Source: Variovorax sp. UMC13 | GTDB taxonomy: Bacteria > Pseudomonadota > Gammaproteobacteria > Burkholderiales > Burkholderiaceae_C | Assembly: GCF_014170375.1 (NCBI RefSeq) | Contig: NZ_LZZW01000036.1 | Location: 248,001 to 312,000, forward strand | Reading direction: 5' to 3' | Length of the DNA: 64,000 nucleotides | Shown: one piece after another, positions 45,152 through 54,182 of the stretch | Layout: every line of letters begins with the position of its first letter | Numbering within the stretch: position 1 is the stretch's first letter | Program-made: the position numbers and the translations under genes | The notes under the pieces: generated by a model | Seen by the model: the letters and a program-made list of their open reading frames with translations, nothing else | Told to the model about the DNA's origin: nothing | Databases searched by the model: none

Positions 45152-46039
45152 ATGCCTCAGAACGTTGCCGGTCGATTGAAGATCGGCCTCTCCGCCTGCT
45201 TCCAGCACGCCGACCCTTCGCGTTCCCTGTTCACCAACAAGACCCTGCAGTACGTCGAGCAGTCGATCGCGCACTGGCTGATGTCCGCCGGCGCCATGGT
45301 GGTGATGGTGCCCTGCCCGACCGGCGAGACCGCGCGCGGCGACACCAAGCTGTCGCACTACGCCGAGTGGCTCGACGGCGTGGTGATGCACGGCGGCGCC
45401 GACGTCTGGCCCGGCAGCTACGGCGAGGTGCCGATGCGCGACGCCTGGGTCGGCGACCGCATCCGCGACCTCTACGACCTGGCGCTGGTCGAGGCCTTCG
45501 AGCAGGCCGGCAAGCCGATCTTCGGCGTCTGCCGAGGCCTGCAGCTGATCAACGTGGCCTTCGGCGGCACGCTGTTCCAGGACATCGAGACCCAGCACCC
45601 CAACGCGCTGCGCCACCGCGACCCGGAAAGCTACGACCAGAACTTCCACGACATCGTGCTGGTCGAGGGCTCGCAGCTCTCGCGCATGTACCCGGGTGTG
45701 CAGCACGCGCGGGTCAACAGCATCCACCACCAGGGCATCAAGGACCTGGCGCCGGGTTTCGAGGTCGAGGCCTGGAGCTACCCCGACCGCGTGCCCGAGG
45801 CGATCCGCCGCGTGAGCGGCCGGGCCGGCCGCGGCTACATCGCCGCCACCCAGTGGCACCCCGAGTTCCACAAGGCCGGCAGCACCATCAGCACGGTCGA
45901 CGACACGGCCATCCTCAACGACTTCCTCGGCGCCTGCGCCGCGGCCCGCGTGCAGCCGCACCGGCCGCACCGCAGCGCGCCCGGCAAGATCCGCGACCGC
46001 GCGGCGCGCATGCTGCGCCAGGCGCTGCTGCGGCGCTGA
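45152..46039 (+). CDS. gamma-glutamyl-gamma-aminobutyrate hydrolase family protein (peptidase C26)
   Basis: A 295-residue class I glutamine-amidotransferase-fold hydrolase. Nucleophile Cys127 lies in GKPIFGVCRGLQLINVAFGG; the partner His-Glu are in AATQWHPEFHK. The tail is basic and 30 residues long. PuuD-like enzymes cleave gamma-glutamyl-GABA in putrescine use; here no puu genes are nearby, so the substrate is uncertain. It is divergent from the isomerase gene. Confidence 0.85.
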   Translation: MPQNVAGRLKIGLSACFQHADPSRSLFTNKTLQYVEQSIAHWLMSAGAMVVMVPCPTGETARGDTKLSHYAEWLDGVVMHGGADVWPGSYGEVPMRDAWVGDRIRDLYDLALVEAFEQAGKPIFGVCRGLQLINVAFGGTLFQDIETQHPNALRHRDPESYDQNFHDIVLVEGSQLSRMYPGVQHARVNSIHHQGIKDLAPGFEVEAWSYPDRVPEAIRRVSGRAGRGYIAATQWHPEFHKAGSTISTVDDTAILNDFLGACAAARVQPHRPHRSAPGKIRDRAARMLRQALLRR

Positions 46040-46048
46040 ATCCGCCGC

Positions 46049-47557
46049 TCAGGCCGGCGCGCGCAGCAGGTGCTTGAGCAGCTTGCCGGTGGCGGTGCGC
46101 GGCAGCGTCTCGCGCACTTCGTAGACGCGCGGGATCTTGTAGCGCGCCAGCCGGGGTTCGAGGAATGCGCCGAGCGCCTGCGCCTCGAGCGTGCAGCCGG
46201 GGCGCGCCACCAGCACCGCCGTCACCGTCTCGCCCCATTCGGGGTGCGGGCGGCCGATCACGGCCACGTCCTGCACCTCGGGGTGGGCGGCCAGCGCGTC
46301 CTCCACTTCCTTCGAGTAGACGTTCTCGCCGCCGGTGATGATCATGTCGCGCAGCCGGTCGACGATGAACAGGAAGCCGTCTTCGTCGATGCGCGCCAGG
46401 TCGCCGGTGCGGTACCAGCCCTGGGCGTCGAAGGCCTCGGTCGTGGCCTGCGGGTTGTCAAGGTAGCCCTGCATCACGGCCGGTGAGCGCAGGTGGATCT
46501 CGCCCACCTCGCCCGCCGCGCAGCGCCGGCCGTCCGGGTGGCGCACTTCCACCGCCACCCCGGGCACGCCCGCACGGCCGATGGAGCCGGCCTTGGCGAT
46601 TGCGTCCTCCGGGTACAGCACCGTGCCCAGCGGGCCCGATTCGGTCATGCCGTAGACCTGCACGAAGCGGTCGCTGCGGTAGCCCTGCGCCAGCTTGCGC
46701 GCCATGTTGGCGCCCAGCGGGCCGCCGCCGTAGGCCCACAGGCGCATCGCGCTGAAGTCGTAGCCGGCCACGTCGGGCACCACCGACAGCGGCGCGAGGA
46801 AGGCGATCGGCGCGCCGAAGGTGAAGCTGATGCGCTCGGCCGCCAGCGTGTCGAGGAAGGCCTTGGGCGCGTACTCGCGCAGCAGCACCACGGTGCCGCC
46901 CATCAGCAGCGTGCCCAGCAGCCAGTTGTTGAGCGGCGACGAGTGCCAGACCGGCATCGCGATCAGCGTGCGCTCGTTGCGCGACAGCGCCATGCCGGCG
47001 GCCGTGCACACCGCCGCCATGAACACGTTGCGGTGGCTGTGCAGACAGCCCTTGGGCTTGCCGGTGGTGCCCGAGGTGTAGAGGATCTGGGCCGGCGTGT
47101 CGGCGGCCGGCGGTGCCGCGTCGGCCAGCGGCGCGGCCTGCGTCAGCAGCTCCTCGAACAGCGGCAGGCCCTCGGCGGCCTGTGCGGTGGCGAGCCAGTC
47201 GCAGCGGTGCGCCACGCGCGCGGCCTGCGGCGCCAGCGTGCCGTCGACCAGGCACAGCCGGGCGCCCGAATGGGCCAGCAGATGGTCGATCTCGGGCGGC
47301 TGCAGCTTGTGGTTGACCGGCACCACCGCCGCGCCCAGGCGCCAGGCGCCGAACATCGCGATGACGAAGCCCGGCGTGTTGAAGCACAGCAGCGCCACTC
47401 TGTCGCCCGGGCCGATGCCCTGGGCGCGCAGCACGGTCGCCGCGCGGCGGGTGAGCTCGGCCAGCTCGGCGTAGGTCCAGGCGCGGCCGTTGTGCCGCAG
47501 CGCTTCGCGCTCGGGCTGGACCAGGGCGTGCTGGTCGAGGAGGGAAACGAAATCCAT
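46049..47557 (-). CDS. AMP-dependent acyl-CoA synthetase/ligase
   Basis: A 502-residue ANL-superfamily ligase. P-loop ILYTSGTTGKPKGCLHSH, the GMTESGPLG adenine-binding region, DRLRDMIITGGENVYSKEVE and the catalytic Lys in RTATGKLLKHLL are present. It activates a carboxylic acid to acyl-CoA in the cytoplasm. It follows the AidB-like dehydrogenase by 17 bases, suggesting an acyl-CoA degradation operon; the chain length or substrate type is unknown. Confidence 0.9.
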   Translation of the reverse strand: MDFVSLLDQHALVQPEREALRHNGRAWTYAELAELTRRAATVLRAQGIGPGDRVALLCFNTPGFVIAMFGAWRLGAAVVPVNHKLQPPEIDHLLAHSGARLCLVDGTLAPQAARVAHRCDWLATAQAAEGLPLFEELLTQAAPLADAAPPAADTPAQILYTSGTTGKPKGCLHSHRNVFMAAVCTAAGMALSRNERTLIAMPVWHSSPLNNWLLGTLLMGGTVVLLREYAPKAFLDTLAAERISFTFGAPIAFLAPLSVVPDVAGYDFSAMRLWAYGGGPLGANMARKLAQGYRSDRFVQVYGMTESGPLGTVLYPEDAIAKAGSIGRAGVPGVAVEVRHPDGRRCAAGEVGEIHLRSPAVMQGYLDNPQATTEAFDAQGWYRTGDLARIDEDGFLFIVDRLRDMIITGGENVYSKEVEDALAAHPEVQDVAVIGRPHPEWGETVTAVLVARPGCTLEAQALGAFLEPRLARYKIPRVYEVRETLPRTATGKLLKHLLRAPA

Positions 47558-47574
47558 CGGTGTCGCCTCGTTCT

Positions 47575-49215
47575 TCAGTGCCAGGCCGCGCGCACCAGCG
47601 CGCCGGGGTCGCTCGTGCCGGCGCTGATGCCGGTGACCGGGCCCCAGTCGGGGTCGAAGCGGCTGGACACGAAGGCGGCCGCGGCCTCGGCGCTCGCGTG
47701 CTGCAGCATCAGGCTGGCCTGCGTGGCGCGCACCAGTCGCTGGGTGAAGCGGCGCGCCTGGCGCTCCAGTTCCTGCGGCGGCAGCTGCACCATGCGGCGC
47801 AGCGCCTCGAGCTCGGCCAGCAGACGCGGCTCGCCGGCCGCGATGCCCTGCAGCTGTTCGAGCACCAGCTGCACGTCGTCGGGGTTGCGCGAAACGGCGC
47901 GCAGCACGTCCAGGCACATCACGTTGCCCGAGCCTTCCCAGATCGAGTTGACCGGCGCTTCGCGGAACAGGCGCCCCATCGGGCCGTCTTCCACGTAGCC
48001 GTTGCCGCCGAAGACTTCCATCGCCTCGCCGGTCAGCGCCACCGCGCGCTTGCAGTTCCAGAACTTGGCGGCCGGCGTGAGCAGCCGGCGCCAGGCCGTG
48101 TCCAGCGGCGCGGCCGAGCCGAAGCGCGAGGCCAGCTCCATCGCCAGCAGCGTGGCGCTCTCGGATTCGAGCGCCATGTCGGCCAGCAGCTCGGTCATCA
48201 CCGGCTGGTCGACCAGCGCCTTGCCGAAGGCGTAGCGGTGGCTCGCGTAGTGCGCGGCCTGCGTGAAGGCCTGCCGCATGAAGCCCGCGCTGGACAGCGC
48301 GCAGTCGAGCCGGGTCACGGTCGCCATCTCGATGATGGTCGGGATGCCGCGGCCCTCGTCGCCCACGCGCACGCCCCAGGCCTCCTTGAACTCGACCTCG
48401 CTGCTGGAGTTGGAGCGGTTGCCGACCTTGTCCTTCAAGCGCTGGATGTGGATCGCGTTCTTGCTGCCGTCGGGCCGCCAGCGCGGCACGAAGAAGCACG
48501 ACGACCCGTGCTCGTCGGTCTTGGCCAGCACCAGGTGGCCGTCGCACATCGGCGCCGAGAAGAACCACTTGTGGCCGGTGATCAGGAACTCGTCGCCCCA
48601 TGGACCGCTGCCGGCGGGCACGGCGCGCGTGGTGTTGCTGCGCACGTCGCTGCCGCCCTGCTTCTCGGTCATGCCCATGCCGACCGTCATCGAGGTCTTG
48701 CCCTCGAGCGGGATGTCGCGCGCATCGTGTTCGTTCGAGGCCAGCTTGGCGCGCAGGTCGGCGTACAGCGCGGCGTTGCGGCGCATCACCGGGATGCAGG
48801 CCTTGGTCATGGTGGTCGGGCAGGTCGAGCCCGACTCGATCTGGCTGTGCATGTAGAGCGAGGCGCCGTAGCCCACCCAGGCCGAGGGCCGCTCGTCGAA
48901 GAAGGGCAGGTTGGCGATGCCGTTGCGCCGGGCGATGGCCATCATGGTGTGCCAGGCCGGGTGGAACTGCACCTGGTCGATGCGCTCGCCGATGCGTGAG
49001 TGCGTGTGCAGCTCGGGTTCGTGGCGGTTGGCGTCCTCCGCGGCGCGCAGCGTGGCTTCGGCGCCGTACTCGGCCCCCTGGCGCACCAGCTCGTCGTCGC
49101 GCCAGCCCGCGCCGCCACGCGCGACCGCGGCGCGCAGCGCGGGGTCGCGCGTGTAGAGGTTGTAGTCCTTGAGTTCGGGAACCTGGTTGTCGGGGTGGAT
49201 GCCGGTGGTGCTCAT
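47575..49215 (-). CDS. acyl-CoA dehydrogenase family protein, AidB-like
   Basis: A 546-residue flavoprotein, longer than typical acyl-CoA dehydrogenases and closest to AidB/isovaleryl-type members: GMGMTEKQGGSDVRSNTTRA is the AidB signature region and GGNGYVEDGPMGRLFREAPV with SIWEGSGNVMCLDVLRA matches the C-terminal part. AidB is linked to alkylation response, but its operon here with a thioesterase and acyl-CoA ligase fits fatty-acid or branched acyl metabolism. Start MSTTGIHPDNQVPEL at 49215. Confidence 0.9.
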   Translation of the reverse strand: MSTTGIHPDNQVPELKDYNLYTRDPALRAAVARGGAGWRDDELVRQGAEYGAEATLRAAEDANRHEPELHTHSRIGERIDQVQFHPAWHTMMAIARRNGIANLPFFDERPSAWVGYGASLYMHSQIESGSTCPTTMTKACIPVMRRNAALYADLRAKLASNEHDARDIPLEGKTSMTVGMGMTEKQGGSDVRSNTTRAVPAGSGPWGDEFLITGHKWFFSAPMCDGHLVLAKTDEHGSSCFFVPRWRPDGSKNAIHIQRLKDKVGNRSNSSSEVEFKEAWGVRVGDEGRGIPTIIEMATVTRLDCALSSAGFMRQAFTQAAHYASHRYAFGKALVDQPVMTELLADMALESESATLLAMELASRFGSAAPLDTAWRRLLTPAAKFWNCKRAVALTGEAMEVFGGNGYVEDGPMGRLFREAPVNSIWEGSGNVMCLDVLRAVSRNPDDVQLVLEQLQGIAAGEPRLLAELEALRRMVQLPPQELERQARRFTQRLVRATQASLMLQHASAEAAAAFVSSRFDPDWGPVTGISAGTSDPGALVRAAWH

Positions 49216-49243
49216 GGTCTTGTCTCCAGTGTCGGGAAAGGTT

Positions 49244-50074
49244 TCAGGTGGCTGCGCGCTCGCGCAGCACCAGCGTCTGGGTGGCGAGGCCGATCGGGCC
49301 ACGCTCGTCGTACAGGTCGGACACGACCAGGCCGACGCCTTCGCCGTGCGCCTCGGTGGCCGAGCGCAGGCCGACCCATTCGCCCTCGGGCGCGCGGAAC
49401 AGGTTCAGGCTCATGTTGGCGTTGGTGAACAGGAAGCGATCGGCCGGCAGCACCCAGCTCAGGCCGTTGCCGCAGTCGGCCGCCGCCGCGGCGCGCATGG
49501 CGGGCGAGGTGGGCACGTCCTGCACCAGCGGCAGCGCGAGGCGGAACCACGCGGCCGCCGGGCCCGGCCGGCTGGCATCGCCTTGCGCCATGCGCGATTC
49601 CAGCGCGGTCTGGTGGAACGAAATGCCGTCGGGCATGCCCGGGATGCGCACGCTGTCGCGGCAGTCCCGGGGCAAGGGTCGCAAGGGGGGTGACGATGCG
49701 TCCGGCAGATCGGCCGGCAGCGCCAGCGGCTGCCGGGCCAGCAGCAGCGCATGCGCGCGCGCCACGCACACCTCGCCCGCCAGCAGCTCGATGCCCACGC
49801 GCACCGTGGCGCGCGAGGCCTGCACCTGGGTGCGCGTGACCAGCGGCGCCACCGGCACCGGCCGGACCAGCTCCACCGTGAGCCGCGCGAGCTGCCAGCC
49901 GGGCCCGGGCGCGGCGCGCTCGGCCACATGCGCGAGCAGGCCGCAGGGCGCGCCGCCGTGCTGGGCGCGCGGGTCCCAGGGGCCGCGCGACAGCGCGCTG
50001 GGCTGCCAGGCGTCGCCCGCGCCGGTGTAGACGGCGGTGCGCGAATCCTCGGGGGCGGTGTCAGTGGGGGTCAT
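49244..50074 (-). CDS. acyl-CoA thioesterase-like protein (double hotdog, TesB-type)
   Basis: A 276-residue protein with two hotdog-fold halves. The first has QHGGAPCGLLAHVAERAAP and RLTVELVRPVPVAPL; the second contains RFLFTNANMSLNLFRAP and a C-terminal RSATEAHGEGVGLVVSDLYD strand typical of thioesterase-like superfamily members. It is the first gene of the three-gene acyl-CoA operon and is divergent from a TetR gene. It may hydrolyse or bind acyl-CoA esters. Confidence 0.82.
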   Translation of the reverse strand: MTPTDTAPEDSRTAVYTGAGDAWQPSALSRGPWDPRAQHGGAPCGLLAHVAERAAPGPGWQLARLTVELVRPVPVAPLVTRTQVQASRATVRVGIELLAGEVCVARAHALLLARQPLALPADLPDASSPPLRPLPRDCRDSVRIPGMPDGISFHQTALESRMAQGDASRPGPAAAWFRLALPLVQDVPTSPAMRAAAAADCGNGLSWVLPADRFLFTNANMSLNLFRAPEGEWVGLRSATEAHGEGVGLVVSDLYDERGPIGLATQTLVLRERAAT

Positions 50075-50085
50075 TGCAGAATGCC

Positions 50086-50099
50086 TTGGATGTCTCCAA
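50086..50099. promoter_or_regulatory. candidate TetR operator
   Basis: An inverted repeat TTGGA (50086-50090) N4 TCCAA (50095-50099) lies within the 71 bp between the divergent thioesterase and TetR starts. TetR repressors usually bind such short palindromes. This is a visual match; binding is inferred. Confidence 0.4.
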
Positions 50100-50145
50100 A
50101 AATTCTAGGAACAACCGGGCCCCAAGGTGTTCGGGTTCGGCGCCG

Positions 50146-50775
50146 ATGACCAGCGCCCGCGCACCGGCCGCCGCGCCCAGGAGAAAGCCGCGCCAGTCCC
50201 GCGCGCGCCACACCTCGCAGGCCCTGCAGGAAGCCTTTGTTCGGCTTTGGGTCGAGAAGGGCTATGCCGCGGTCACCATCCGCGAGATCGTGGCCGTGGC
50301 GGGCACGGGCCTCGGCAGCTTCTACGAGTACTTCGAGAACAAGGAGGACCTGGCGCGCGTGTGCCTGCACCTGCGCTCCAAGGCGCTGCTGCTGGCCATG
50401 CGCACGGCCGTCACCGCGCAGGCGGGCCGGCCGCTGCGCGAGATCGTCGATGCGGTCATCGATTCGCAGGTCGAGGCCCACCGCGAGCAGCCGCTGGCCT
50501 GGGGCGCGCACTACCTGCTCGAGCGCCACCTCTCGGGCCCGGAGGCCTATCGCAAGATGTACGACCGCTTCGTGACGGAATGGGTGGGCGCGCTCGAGGC
50601 CGCGTCGGACCTCGCGCCCGACTGCCGGAAGAAGGAAGCGGCCCGCGTGAGCCAGACCATCCTCTACGGCCTGATGGCGCATGCGCACATCGGCACCGGC
50701 GGCCGGCCGGACCTGCCGGCGCTGTCACGGCAGCTGCGCGGCGCGCTGCACGGCTACCTGGCCGGCGCGGCCTGA
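50146..50775 (+). CDS. TetR/AcrR family transcriptional regulator
   Basis: A 209-residue regulator. The helix-turn-helix is at ~residues 25-70: RHTSQALQEAFVRLWVEKGY then VTIREIVAVAGTGLGSFYEYFENKEDL. The rest is an alpha-helical ligand domain. Start MTSARAP at 50146 is preferred; an upstream frame to 50074 has no support. The gene is divergent from the acyl-CoA operon, which it probably represses. Confidence 0.9.
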   Translation: MTSARAPAAAPRRKPRQSRARHTSQALQEAFVRLWVEKGYAAVTIREIVAVAGTGLGSFYEYFENKEDLARVCLHLRSKALLLAMRTAVTAQAGRPLREIVDAVIDSQVEAHREQPLAWGAHYLLERHLSGPEAYRKMYDRFVTEWVGALEAASDLAPDCRKKEAARVSQTILYGLMAHAHIGTGGRPDLPALSRQLRGALHGYLAGAA

Positions 50776-50791
50776 ACGGGAAGCGGCAGCG

Positions 50792-50983
50792 CTACTTCTT
50801 CTGCTCGTAGCGGCTCACGCCGGCATCGATGGTGCCGAAGGCCTCGACGCCGCTGCGCGGGCTGCCCGCGGTCGGGCCGTCGACACGGCGGTCGCCCGCG
50901 GAAGGCAGGCCGCCGCAGGCCGAGGCGAGCGCCGCCGCGGCGAGCAGCACGGGGACGAGAAAGGGGCGCGGGGAAAGAGGCAC
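50792..50983 (-). CDS. small lipoprotein (63 aa), GTG start
   Basis: A 63-residue protein, GTG at 50983 preceded by a TTGGAG Shine-Dalgarno at seven bases. A signal-like segment (PFLVPVLLAAAALASACGG) ends in a lipobox LASAC, so the mature protein is a lipoprotein of ~40 residues with RVDGPTAGSPRSGVEAFG. Function unknown. It is convergent with the TetR gene and downstream of the topoisomerase gene. Confidence 0.7.
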   Translation of the reverse strand: MPLSPRPFLVPVLLAAAALASACGGLPSAGDRRVDGPTAGSPRSGVEAFGTIDAGVSRYEQKK

Positions 50984-51066
50984 GGGCGGCTCCAAGAGGG
51001 GCGATCGAACGCCCCACTGTAGGGGCTGCGCGCGGGGGTGCGGTAACACCCCGTACGCGCCTCCGG

Positions 51067-54003
51067 TCAGCTGCCTGCCGTGAGGTGCTTGCCCACGATG
51101 CCGGCCAGTTCGAACATCGTCACCTGGTCCTTGCCGAAGACGGGCTTGAGCTTGGCGTCGGCGTTGATCGCGCGCTTGTTGGCCGCGTCCTGCAGGCCGT
51201 TGGCCTTGATGTAGTCCCAGAGCTTCTTGATCACCTCGGTGCGCGCCACCGGTTCGGCGCCGATCACCGCGGCCAGCGCGTCGCTGGGCTTGAGGCCCGC
51301 GCCCGGCTTGCGCGGGGCCTTGGGCGTGGCCGCCTTCTTGGCGGCCGGCGTCTTCGCCGCGGCGGTCTTCTTGGCCGCGACCTTCTTCGCCGGCGCCGCC
51401 TTGGAGAAGGTCTTGCGCGCGGGGAACTTGCTGCCGCCTTCGCGCGGCGCGAACTCGAAGGTCACCTTGCCCTCGTCCTTGTTCCAGACCAGGAAGGCCT
51501 TGAAGGCGCGGCGCGTGCGCATCGAGACGAACTTGTCGAGCAGGTCGGTCTTGCCGGTGGCCAGCAGCTTCTCCATCTGCGCGCGTTCCACCGGCTGGGT
51601 CAGGATCACCTTGCCGGTCTTGAAGGTGCAGCTCGGCGTCGGCTGGCCTTCGGTGGGCACCGACTTCTCGCAGACATAGTTCGAGCCGTGCTCGAACACC
51701 GGCGCGCCGCAGACGGGGCAGGGGCCGACCGTGTCCTGCTGGCTGAAGTCGACGATCTCGCCGCTCTCGCCGTCCTTGTCGTCGCCGAAGTCGAACTCCA
51801 GCTTCCAGTTCTTGGTTTCTTCCTCGTCGTACTTGAGGATGATCTCGGCCGTGAAGGGCCAGCCGGCCTTGGAGCGGAAGCCTTCCAGCGGGCCGATGTG
51901 CTTGTCGCGCACCAGCGCCTCGGCCTCGACCACTTCGAAGGTGCGTCCGGCCGGCGACTTGCCGAAGGAGAAGCCGCAGGGCTCGGCACCCGGCTTGCCG
52001 GTGCAGCTGTAGCGGCGGTAGTTCTCCTTCACCACGCCGCCGCAGTTGGGACAGGGCGTAGCCAGCGTGGCGTAGTCGCCGGGCACGGTGTCGCGGTCGT
52101 ATTCCTTGGCCTTCTTGACGATGTGCTGCGTCATCTCGGCGATCTCGCGCATGAAGTCGGTGCGGCTCAGCGCGCCCTTCTCCATCTGCGCCAGCTTGTA
52201 TTCCCACTCGCCGGTGAGCTCGGCCTTGGACAGTTCCTCCACGCCCAGGCCGCGCAGCAGCGTCATCAGCTGGAAGGCCTTGGCGGTCGGGATCAGCTCG
52301 CGGCCTTCGCGCAGCATGTACTTCTCGGCGATCAGGCCTTCGATGGTGGCGGCGCGCGTGGCGGGCGTGCCCAGGCCCTTCTCCTGCATGGCCTCGCGCA
52401 GCTCGTCGTCGTCGATGGTCTTGCCCGCGCCTTCCATCGCGCCCAGCAGCGTGGCTTCGGAATAGCGCGCGGGCGGACGGGTCTTGAGCGCCTTGGGGTC
52501 GACCGATTCGGTCTTCACGACCTCGCCGGGTTTCACCAGCACCAGGTTCTTGCCGTCCTTCTCGTCGTCCTCGCTCACGGCCTCCTTGCCCCAGATCGCG
52601 AGCCAGCCCGGCTTGACCAGCACCTTGCCGTCGCTGCGGAAGGGGTACTTCTTGCCATTGGTCTCGACCGTGCTGATGCGGGTCGTGACCTGGAATTCGG
52701 CGCTCGGGAAGAACACCGACAGGAAGCGGCGCACCACGAAGTCGTAGAGCTTCTGTTCGGCCTCGCTCAGGCCGCTCGGGGCCTGCAGCGTCGGGATGAT
52801 GGCGAAGTGATCCGACACCTTGGCGTTGTCGAAGATGCGCTTGTTGGGCTTGACGTAGCTGCCGTCGACCGCCTGCTTCGCAAACGGGGCGAGGTGCTTC
52901 ATGCCGCTGTCGGCCAGCATCTTCATCGTGTCCTTGACCACCGGCAGGTAGTCCTCGGGCAGCGCGCGCGAGTCGGTCCGCGGGTAGGTCAGCGCCTTGT
53001 GGCGTTCGTAGAGGCTCTGGGCCAGCGCCAGCGTGGTCTTGGCCGAGAAGCCGAAGCGGCCGTTGGCCTCGCGCTGCAGCGAGGTCAGGTCGAACAGCGC
53101 GGGCGACGCCTGGGTGGTCGGCTTCGATTCCTCGGTGACGGTGGCGGGCTTGCCGCGCGCCGCGTCGGCGATCTCGCGCGCCTCGCGTTCATTCCACACG
53201 CGGTCGGCGCGCAGCTCGGGGTCGGCCACGCCGTCGGGGCCCGGCGGCGGCTTCTTGAAGCTGGCGTCGAACCACTTGCCCGGGTACTGGCCGGCCTCGG
53301 CCTGGAAGGCGCCGTGGATTTCCCAGTAGTCGCGGCTCACGAACTTGCGGATCTTCTCCTCGCGCTCCACCACCACCGACAGCGTGGGTGTCTGCACCCG
53401 GCCCACGGTGGTGAGGAAGAAGCCGCCGTCGCGCGAGTTGAAGGCGGTCATGGCGCGCGTGCCGTTGATGCCCACCAGCCAGTCGGCCTCGGAGCGCGAA
53501 CGCGCCGCGTCGGCCAGGCCCTGCATCTGCTGCTCGGTGCGCAGCGAGGCGAAGCCGTCTCGGATCGCCTGCGGCGTCATCGACTGCAGCCAGAGCCGGC
53601 GCACCGGCTTGTTGAGCGGCGCCTTGCCGCCTGCGTACTGCTCGATCAGCCGGAAGATCAGCTCGCCCTCGCGGCCCGCGTCGCAGGCGTTGATGAGCTG
53701 CGTCACGTCCTTGCGCTTGGCCTGCTTCACGACGGCGTTGAGGCGCGTCTTGGTCTTGTCGACCGGCTTGAGGTCGAAGTGGGGCGGGATCACGGGCAGG
53801 TTGGCGAAGCTCCACTTGCCGCGCTTGACGTCGAATTCCTCCGGCGCCTGGATCTCGACCAGGTGGCCGACGGCGCTGGTCACGACGTATTGCTCGCTCT
53901 CGAAGTATTCGTCGTAGCGTTCGAACTTGCCGGCCGTGGGCGTGAGGGCGCGGACGATGTCCTGCGCCACCGACGGTTTCTCTGCAATTACCAGTGTCTT
54001 CAT
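51067..54003 (-). CDS. topB: DNA topoisomerase III with C-terminal SWIB domain
   Basis: A 978-residue type IA topoisomerase. TOPRIM (LVIAEKPSVAQDIVRAL, DAGREGELIFRL) and the catalytic Tyr in KALTYPRTDSRALP are clear, with GRVQTPTLSVVVEREE and two C-terminal zinc-ribbon units (CPNCGG and CPVCGAPVFEHGSNYVCE). A Lys/Ala-rich linker (~residues 865-902) leads to a SWIB/MDM2-like domain (~903-977: PSDALAAVIG, TEVIKKLWDYIKANGL, AKLKPVFGKDQVTMFELAG). SWIB fused to topoisomerase is known in chlamydial TopA and some proteobacteria. It relaxes negatively supercoiled DNA and decatenates. Start MKTLVIAEKPS at 54003. Confidence 0.94.
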   Translation of the reverse strand: MKTLVIAEKPSVAQDIVRALTPTAGKFERYDEYFESEQYVVTSAVGHLVEIQAPEEFDVKRGKWSFANLPVIPPHFDLKPVDKTKTRLNAVVKQAKRKDVTQLINACDAGREGELIFRLIEQYAGGKAPLNKPVRRLWLQSMTPQAIRDGFASLRTEQQMQGLADAARSRSEADWLVGINGTRAMTAFNSRDGGFFLTTVGRVQTPTLSVVVEREEKIRKFVSRDYWEIHGAFQAEAGQYPGKWFDASFKKPPPGPDGVADPELRADRVWNEREAREIADAARGKPATVTEESKPTTQASPALFDLTSLQREANGRFGFSAKTTLALAQSLYERHKALTYPRTDSRALPEDYLPVVKDTMKMLADSGMKHLAPFAKQAVDGSYVKPNKRIFDNAKVSDHFAIIPTLQAPSGLSEAEQKLYDFVVRRFLSVFFPSAEFQVTTRISTVETNGKKYPFRSDGKVLVKPGWLAIWGKEAVSEDDEKDGKNLVLVKPGEVVKTESVDPKALKTRPPARYSEATLLGAMEGAGKTIDDDELREAMQEKGLGTPATRAATIEGLIAEKYMLREGRELIPTAKAFQLMTLLRGLGVEELSKAELTGEWEYKLAQMEKGALSRTDFMREIAEMTQHIVKKAKEYDRDTVPGDYATLATPCPNCGGVVKENYRRYSCTGKPGAEPCGFSFGKSPAGRTFEVVEAEALVRDKHIGPLEGFRSKAGWPFTAEIILKYDEEETKNWKLEFDFGDDKDGESGEIVDFSQQDTVGPCPVCGAPVFEHGSNYVCEKSVPTEGQPTPSCTFKTGKVILTQPVERAQMEKLLATGKTDLLDKFVSMRTRRAFKAFLVWNKDEGKVTFEFAPREGGSKFPARKTFSKAAPAKKVAAKKTAAAKTPAAKKAATPKAPRKPGAGLKPSDALAAVIGAEPVARTEVIKKLWDYIKANGLQDAANKRAINADAKLKPVFGKDQVTMFELAGIVGKHLTAGS

Positions 54004-54182
54004 AAGTCCAGCATTCAAAAAATGGGGCGAGGCGGTCCCGGGCTGCCGGTCGGCGGCCCGCGGTCCCCTCGGACGGCAGCCATGGCGTGCAGTGTGCAAC
54101 GCGAGTGCGCCCTACAATCGGCGGCTCTCGCGTGCGCACGCACGCGCATGTGTGTGCATATTCAAACTATCAGACTTCGGCG

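Noticed and set aside
51067..53200. Several antisense frames across topB
   Set aside because: Shadows of the topoisomerase coding region; low complexity and no motif.
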